Positions 58,947-64,000 of a stretch of DNA of 64,000 nt are shown here, one piece after another; within the stretch, counting starts at the first letter, position 1, and each line of letters starts with the position of its first letter. The notes under the pieces were generated by a model, which had not been told where the DNA came from, made no database searches, and saw only the letters and a program-made list of their open reading frames with translations. The stretch is from Chitinophaga sp. GTDB lineage: Bacteria; Bacteroidota; Bacteroidia; Chitinophagales; Chitinophagaceae. The stretch lies in contig NZ_JAFAIX010000012.1 in assembly GCF_019236475.1 (NCBI RefSeq), forward strand, positions 930,001-994,000. Reading direction: 5' to 3'. The translations under genes were made by a program, and so were the position numbers.

Positions 58947-61900
58947 ATGAAAAAAGAGCTACTACTTTGGCTGTTCCTATTCGGCTGTGTACTGCATTCT
59001 GCTGCCCAGACACGAACGATCAGCGGAAAAGTTAGTGACGCAAAAGACGGCTCTGCAATTCCCGGTGTCACTGTTGTTGTTAAGGGCACCACTAAGGGCG
59101 TTTTTACTTCTTCTGATGGTACTTACAAGTTAAATGGAGTAGCATCGGGTGCCACGTTAGTTTTTTCTTTCGTTGGTTATCTCACTAAGGAAGTAACCCT
59201 GTCTGCCAGTGACATTATTGATGTTGCAATGGAAGCCGACAAAAAACAACTCGGAGAAGTTGTTGTAACTGCCGTAGGTCTGAAAAGAAACGAAGCTTCA
59301 CTGGGTTACTCAGTGGCCACAGTGAAGCCGGATCAAATCACGCAAAAATCAGAACCTGATATGTTGAAAGGCCTGCAAGGTAAAGTTGCAGGTGTAGACA
59401 TCAATACCTCCCAAGGTACTCCAGGTGCTGCTACCCGTATCAATATCCGTGGTAATACCTCTTTCTTCGGAAATAACGAACCATTGATCGTGGTGGATGG
59501 AGTTCCCTACAACAATGACATGGTGGCTACCTCTAACCAAACCAATGGTGGAGGTGCGTACCAAAACGGGTTATCTTCCCTTGACCCGAATGATATCGCT
59601 TCCATGACTGTTCTGAAAGGTGCTGCTGCCGCTGCATTGTACGGTTCCAGAGCATCCAATGGCGCGATTATCATTACCACCAAATCAGGTTCCGCTTCTA
59701 TGTCTAAACGTAAGACAGAAGTCACCTACTCTTCTGGTATTACGTTTGAAACAATTGCCAGTTATCCCAAATATCAGAATATATATGGGACTGGTTCCAG
59801 TTTTACTTACGCCAATGCGAATGGTTCATGGGGGCCTAAATTTGGCACATTGGATTCCATCCCCGTTTGGCCTAACTATCTGACGGCTTTCCCAAATCTG
59901 TTTCCTGCATCAGGTAAAATACCTTATCGGGCGGTGCCAAATAACGTAAGAGACCTCTTCAGAACAGGTTTCATCTCAGAAAACTCTGTCAGTGTAAACG
60001 GAGGTAGCGACAAGGGTGCCATTAGTGCTACTGCCAGTTATCTGAGCCAGGATGGTTATGTACCTCATTCTTCGTTCAATCGTGGTAGTATGTCTATTGG
60101 GGGTATCACACGGCTTGCCAATGGCCTCACTGTGAATGGTAACTTCAGCTACAGTACAACTAACCAAGTCGGTTCTCTCTTCGGAGAAAACCAGGTCGAT
60201 GGCTCCGCGTCTTCCTTTGCCCGTAACCTCTTCCTCGGAAGAACCTGGAATCTGGCAGGACTTCCTTTCCAAGATGCCAATGGAAGGCCGGTATCTACCA
60301 ACAGTTCCCAATACGATAACCCGCTCTGGGATTTCGTTCATAATACCGCTACTACCAGAACAGACAGGTATACTGCCGGGCTCAAATTTAACTATGATAT
60401 CCTGCCCTGGTTCAATGCCAGTTATTCACTGGGTACCAACGTTAATAACTTTACCCGTAAGGAAATCGTTGATTTGGGGTCCCGTGGTGCAAAAGGGGTA
60501 GGTCAGATTACAAATCAGGACTATCGCTTCGCGGAAATCGAGTCCAACTTGATAGGTACTTTCACTCCCAAACTGAGAAATAATGATATTGGACTGAAAG
60601 TATTGGTAGGTCATAACGTGAACCAACGTACGACCAACTCTACCATTATGCAGGGCCAACAAATAATTTCTCCCGGTATTTATTCACTGAGTAATACCAA
60701 AGTGGTGCTGCCACTGCAAAACGTAATGATCCAGCGCAGACTTTGGGGCCTATTCGGGGAAGTAGATCTGGATTACAAAAAATGGTTGTTCCTGACGGTA
60801 ACAGGTCGTAACGACTGGTCATCCACGTTACCAATGAACAACCACAGTTACTTCTACCCAAGTGTGGCTGCTTCCTGGATATTCACAGAGGCACTTAAAA
60901 TGGAAAGCAAAGTGCTGACATACGGTAAACTCCGTGCTAGCTGGGCGAAAGTAGGTCGCGATGCAGATCCATATTCATTAATGAATGTATTCTCTGTGAA
61001 TCCTAACTTCCTCACACAGTCTTCTGTATCACAAAATCCAACAGCAGGTAATCCAAAACTAAAACCTGAGTTTACGCAAGACTGGGAAGTGGGTACCACC
61101 TTGGAATTCTTTGAAAGGAGAATTGCATTAGACTTTGCCTACTATCAACGTACCTCTACCAACCAGATTGCCCCATTAACACTGGCGCCATCTTCCGGTT
61201 ATCAACAAGTGTTTGATAACTATGGTAAGCTGAGTAACAAGGGTATTGAAGTTGATTTGAATTTTGTACCGGTTAAAACAAAGGATCTTACCTGGAGCTT
61301 CCACTGGATATTTACCAGAAACGTGAGTAAGGTAGTATCCCTGAAAGCTGGTGTAGACAGGCTCCCATTGAATGGCGTACTGAATACGATCAGTCCATTC
61401 TTGGAACCAGGTCTGCCTTACGGTTACTTAAGAGGTACAGTGGATGCACGTGATAAAGATGGTGCGCTGTTAATAGATCCAACCAATGGATTCCTGATCA
61501 GGAATAGTTCTCAAAGAATGATTGGTAATCCTAACCCTGATTTCAAAACAGGTTTGAGTACCTCTGTAAGTTACAAGGGTTTTTTCCTGAATGCATTGTT
61601 TGACCTCACCAGAGGTGGCGATATATATACCGTAACGGTAAGTTCTCTGTTAGGCCGTGGTGTAACATTGGATACGAAAGATCGTGAAAACGTGTACATC
61701 ATTCCTGGATATTATGGAGACGTAAACAACCCTGGTACTCCACTGTTGGATTCCAAAGGAAACCGTATTCCCAACCAGACAGGTATTAGCTTGTTTGAAT
61801 TGTACTTTGGTGAAACCTTCGCCATTAACTCTGCAACAGAATGGAATGTATACGATGCAACTGTATATACATTCCGTGAGTGTACCCTTGGGTATGATTT

Positions 61901-62111
61901 TCCTAAATCCATGTTCGCAAAAACTCCTATTGGTGGTCTAACAGTAACATTGACTGGTCGTAACCTGTGGTTCTACGCACCGGGTATGCCGAAATATTCA
62001 CACTTCAATCCTGAAGTCGGCAGCTTTGGTTCCAGTACAACACAAGGGATTGAATTATCAGGTGCACCTACAACACGTCGTTTTGGTGTGAACGTGAAAG
62101 TGACCTTCTAG
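58947..62111 (+). CDS. SusC/RagA family TonB-dependent outer-membrane transporter (second pair)
   Basis: A 1054-residue relative of the first SusC. It has a signal peptide (1-20, ending SAAQ), the regulatory-like domain (TISGKVSDAKDGSAIPGVTVVVKGTTKGVF), VVVTAVGLKRNEASLGYSV, a plug with LQGKVAGVDINTSQGTPGAATRINIRGNTSF and EPLIVVDGVPYNNDM, then ALYGSRASNGAIIITTKSG, and a barrel ending RRFGVNVKVTF. The plug motif VTAVGLKRNEASLGYS marks a separate SusC subgroup that often pairs with SusD-like_2 proteins, which is what follows 22 bases on. The ligand is unknown; proteins or peptides are as plausible as glycans. Confidence 0.93.
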   Translation: MKKELLLWLFLFGCVLHSAAQTRTISGKVSDAKDGSAIPGVTVVVKGTTKGVFTSSDGTYKLNGVASGATLVFSFVGYLTKEVTLSASDIIDVAMEADKKQLGEVVVTAVGLKRNEASLGYSVATVKPDQITQKSEPDMLKGLQGKVAGVDINTSQGTPGAATRINIRGNTSFFGNNEPLIVVDGVPYNNDMVATSNQTNGGGAYQNGLSSLDPNDIASMTVLKGAAAAALYGSRASNGAIIITTKSGSASMSKRKTEVTYSSGITFETIASYPKYQNIYGTGSSFTYANANGSWGPKFGTLDSIPVWPNYLTAFPNLFPASGKIPYRAVPNNVRDLFRTGFISENSVSVNGGSDKGAISATASYLSQDGYVPHSSFNRGSMSIGGITRLANGLTVNGNFSYSTTNQVGSLFGENQVDGSASSFARNLFLGRTWNLAGLPFQDANGRPVSTNSSQYDNPLWDFVHNTATTRTDRYTAGLKFNYDILPWFNASYSLGTNVNNFTRKEIVDLGSRGAKGVGQITNQDYRFAEIESNLIGTFTPKLRNNDIGLKVLVGHNVNQRTTNSTIMQGQQIISPGIYSLSNTKVVLPLQNVMIQRRLWGLFGEVDLDYKKWLFLTVTGRNDWSSTLPMNNHSYFYPSVAASWIFTEALKMESKVLTYGKLRASWAKVGRDADPYSLMNVFSVNPNFLTQSSVSQNPTAGNPKLKPEFTQDWEVGTTLEFFERRIALDFAYYQRTSTNQIAPLTLAPSSGYQQVFDNYGKLSNKGIEVDLNFVPVKTKDLTWSFHWIFTRNVSKVVSLKAGVDRLPLNGVLNTISPFLEPGLPYGYLRGTVDARDKDGALLIDPTNGFLIRNSSQRMIGNPNPDFKTGLSTSVSYKGFFLNALFDLTRGGDIYTVTVSSLLGRGVTLDTKDRENVYIIPGYYGDVNNPGTPLLDSKGNRIPNQTGISLFELYFGETFAINSATEWNVYDATVYTFRECTLGYDFPKSMFAKTPIGGLTVTLTGRNLWFYAPGMPKYSHFNPEVGSFGSSTTQGIELSGAPTTRRFGVNVKVTF

Positions 62112-62133
62112 TTTTCATAAAAACAATCAATCG

Positions 62134-63858
62134 ATGAAAAGACTAAGATATATTATCATTGGAGTGTTTCTGGTAATTGCTGCTAGCTGTACCAAAGACT
62201 TCCTTAAGATAAACACCGATCCAAATAACCCAACGACGTCCACGCTTCCATTATTATTAACTGCATCGGAAGAAGGTCTGACATACATGTTGGGTTTTAG
62301 TAACAGTAGTTCCCGTGGAGCCGTTGGCTTAACAGAAGTATTGGCCGTCTATGTGCATCAGGTAACCGTACGTGAAGATCCGGACCAATATGGGGCGCAG
62401 GGAGATGATTTCAATATCAATGGCGCCTGGAATCAGTTTTACACCGCCGCCAAGCAAAACAATGATTTGCTTGGTGCCATGGAAAATCTGAATGTATTGA
62501 TCCGACAGGCAGATGCCGCCGGCGATCACAGGTATTCCGGTATCGGAAGGATTCTGAAGGCTTATGGCATGAGTATGATGGTAGATGCTTTTGCGGATAT
62601 TCCTTTCTCTCAGGCCAACCAATATGCATTGGCTGGCATTGGCTATCCCGTATTTGATAAAGGAGCAACTATCTATCCACAGTTATTTACCATGTTGGAT
62701 TCAGGAATAGCGATGCTTTCCATTAAAGGAGGCAATACCACTGTTCCGGGAACGGATGATATACTGTTTGGAGGAGATACCGTGAAATGGAGAAAAGCAG
62801 GAAATAGTATCAAGTTGAAGATGTTGAATCAGGTAAGGTTGGTGCAGAATGTTTCTGCGCAAGCCACCTCTTTGACCTCTTCTGCCAGTAACCTGATTGG
62901 CTCCTGGACAGGCGCCATGAAAGTGAATTATACTTCGCAGCAGACACCGGATGACAGAAATCCTGGTTATAATGATTACTACGCTACGCAGAAGTCGCAT
63001 TACATGAGTCCATGGTTTTATTCCATCTTGAAGGGATATAATCCGAATATTCTCACAGGAATACAGGACCCAAGGATTCCATATTACTTCTACAATCAGA
63101 ACAGTGCTACAGATGCTGCGCAGAATACCACAGAATTCCGGGATGGAGGATTTATCAGTATTTATTTTGGCTCTCAGGGGCCTAACCGGGATAAATCCCA
63201 GGATAACAGTTTGACTGTATTTGGTATTTATCCGGTGGGGGGTAAGTATGATGATGGCAGTCACACCGTGGTTAATAACAACAGTGCAACAGGAGCGGCG
63301 CCATTACGTTTGCTGACCTATGCAGATGTGTTATATATCGAGGCAGAACTAATGCTCACTGGGAATATTCCTGGCAACCCAAGAGCCACGTTGTTGGCAG
63401 CCATACAGGAATCTTTCCACCAGGTAGATCTCGTAGTAGCAGTTGCAAATAAAGGGCAGAACATCCCTGCATTAGTTGGTTCCGCTGCCATGACTACTTA
63501 TGTAAATGCTGTAATGGCACAATATGATGCCCGATCAATAACAGGAAAACTGGAAATGGTAATGACGCAAAAGTGGATATCTAGTTTTGGTTTCAGTTGC
63601 GATGCTTATACAGATTATCGTCGTACGGGTTTTCCAGTACTCTGGAATCCTAATGATCCTACGATGGCCCCTGGCGGGTTGGTGCAACCTCCGATTAATG
63701 GTGATCCTACACAGCCTGGAGCGCAGCCTAAAGTAAAGGTAGCGTTGAACAGAGGGTATCCATTATCGCTTCCATGGCCTATTAATGAGTTGAATGTAAA
63801 CAAGAATGCACCGGCTCAGAAAAATCCGGCATCATACCCAGTATTTTGGAAACCATAA
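62134..63858 (+). CDS. SusD/RagB family lipoprotein, SusD-like_2 type (second pair)
   Basis: A 574-residue lipoprotein with signal and Cys19 (lipobox AASC). It fits the SusD-like_2 group (PF12771): FLKINTDPNNPTTSTLPLLLTASEEGL near the start, AWNQFYTAAKQNNDLLGAMENL, GRILKAYGMSMMVDAFADIPFSQA, WRKAGNSIKLKMLNQVRL and RLLTYADVLYIEAELML. This group is longer than the classical SusD and its ligands are mostly unknown. It ends with PLPWPINELNVNKNAP-like residues typical of the surface-exposed C-terminus. It follows the second susC and precedes another lipoprotein, so this operon has at least three genes. Confidence 0.92.
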   Translation: MKRLRYIIIGVFLVIAASCTKDFLKINTDPNNPTTSTLPLLLTASEEGLTYMLGFSNSSSRGAVGLTEVLAVYVHQVTVREDPDQYGAQGDDFNINGAWNQFYTAAKQNNDLLGAMENLNVLIRQADAAGDHRYSGIGRILKAYGMSMMVDAFADIPFSQANQYALAGIGYPVFDKGATIYPQLFTMLDSGIAMLSIKGGNTTVPGTDDILFGGDTVKWRKAGNSIKLKMLNQVRLVQNVSAQATSLTSSASNLIGSWTGAMKVNYTSQQTPDDRNPGYNDYYATQKSHYMSPWFYSILKGYNPNILTGIQDPRIPYYFYNQNSATDAAQNTTEFRDGGFISIYFGSQGPNRDKSQDNSLTVFGIYPVGGKYDDGSHTVVNNNSATGAAPLRLLTYADVLYIEAELMLTGNIPGNPRATLLAAIQESFHQVDLVVAVANKGQNIPALVGSAAMTTYVNAVMAQYDARSITGKLEMVMTQKWISSFGFSCDAYTDYRRTGFPVLWNPNDPTMAPGGLVQPPINGDPTQPGAQPKVKVALNRGYPLSLPWPINELNVNKNAPAQKNPASYPVFWKP

Positions 63859-63880
63859 ACAGCATTAAAACTTTGAAAGT

Positions 63881-64000
63881 ATGAAGAAACTAAATAGTTT
63901 GATGATAATGCTACTTGCAACATGCATATTCTTTGCATGCCGCAAGAATGATAATCCAAGATTACCGGAAGGCATTGTTAAGTCTGTGCTACCACAACTT
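63881..64000 (+). CDS. N-terminus of a lipoprotein downstream of susD (cut by window end)
   Basis: Forty codons are visible. They start KKLNSLMIMLLATCIFFAC and give a lipobox with Cys20 (IFFAC), followed by RKNDNPRLPEGIVKSV. It begins 22 bases after the susD stop on the same strand, so it belongs to the operon. Genes in this place in such operons often encode small surface-exposed binding lipoproteins, but too little is seen to assign the family. Confidence 0.75.
   Translation, partial: MKKLNSLMIMLLATCIFFACRKNDNPRLPEGIVKSVLPQL

Noticed and set aside
1..64000. CRISPR arrays, tRNA or rRNA genes, prophage, conjugative or toxin-antitoxin modules
   Set aside because: No regularly spaced direct repeats, tRNA-like cloverleafs with a CCA end, rRNA segments, or phage or plasmid gene families were seen. 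The region is ordinary chromosome apart from the items reported.

Overview
The window looks like chromosome from a member of the Bacteroidota, most likely a Chitinophaga-like member of the Chitinophagaceae. Direct evidence: a complete gldK-gldL-gldM-gldN gliding/type IX secretion cluster, two SusC/SusD outer-membrane pairs, many Bacteroidota-restricted families (DUF4271, DUF4783, DUF4197, DUF2911, DUF6263, TIGR02757), promoters of the Bacteroidota type (TTTG/TTG, about 20 bases, TAnnTTTG), and almost no Shine-Dalgarno sequences. The genus is inferred; no rRNA or tRNA gene is present to fix it.

Layout. 1-2406 (minus): a DNA-alkylation-repair gene cut by the window edge, the GTPase meaB, and a glycosyltransferase. 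2820-6374 (plus): a LON-domain protein, an outer-membrane protein, lptC and csaA. 6375-9448: a dipeptidyl-peptidase IV flanked by three copies of a short repeat that looks like a small-RNA gene (promoter, 60-base transcript, terminator). 9449-12701: lysS, a universal stress protein and a DUF4197 protein. 12815-14718 (minus): a flavin reductase and fumarylacetoacetate hydrolase pair. 14866-19024: a class-A-type serine hydrolase, a fatty-acid hydroxylase, and a three-gene minus operon of poorly known proteins. 19165-21891 (minus): a cystathionine gamma-synthase type enzyme, a DUF2911 protein and an AcpH-like protein, with a fourth repeat copy. 22212-29256: a small exported protein, a deoxyhypusine-synthase homologue, hemW, a DUF4271/hemD pair and a DUF255 thioredoxin protein. 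29525-34326: gldKLMN. 34418-50123: housekeeping genes (uvrC, gpmI, nadC, lipid kinase, SUI1, aldo/keto reductase with an AraC regulator, birA, rsfS, ftsH, a LUD protein, an LpxH-like phosphatase, recO). 50217-53571: an RND-type exporter and a protein derived from an IS1595-family transposase that has apparently lost its catalytic residues. 54131 to the end: two successive susC-susD operons and the start of a further lipoprotein gene.

Working together: several genes build or use the envelope (LptC, the LpxH-like hydrolase, the fatty-acid hydroxylase, the lipid kinase, the RND exporter), the Gld proteins form the type IX secretion core and motor, and the SusCD pairs import nutrients. HemD, HemW and DUF4271 form a haem-related neighbourhood. 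The two observations I consider most likely to be new are the four-copy small-RNA-like repeat (6514-6643, 6782-6910, 9312-9376, 20467-20592) and the intact but catalytically dead IS1595-derived protein at 52870-53571, with a dyad immediately in front of its start codon.
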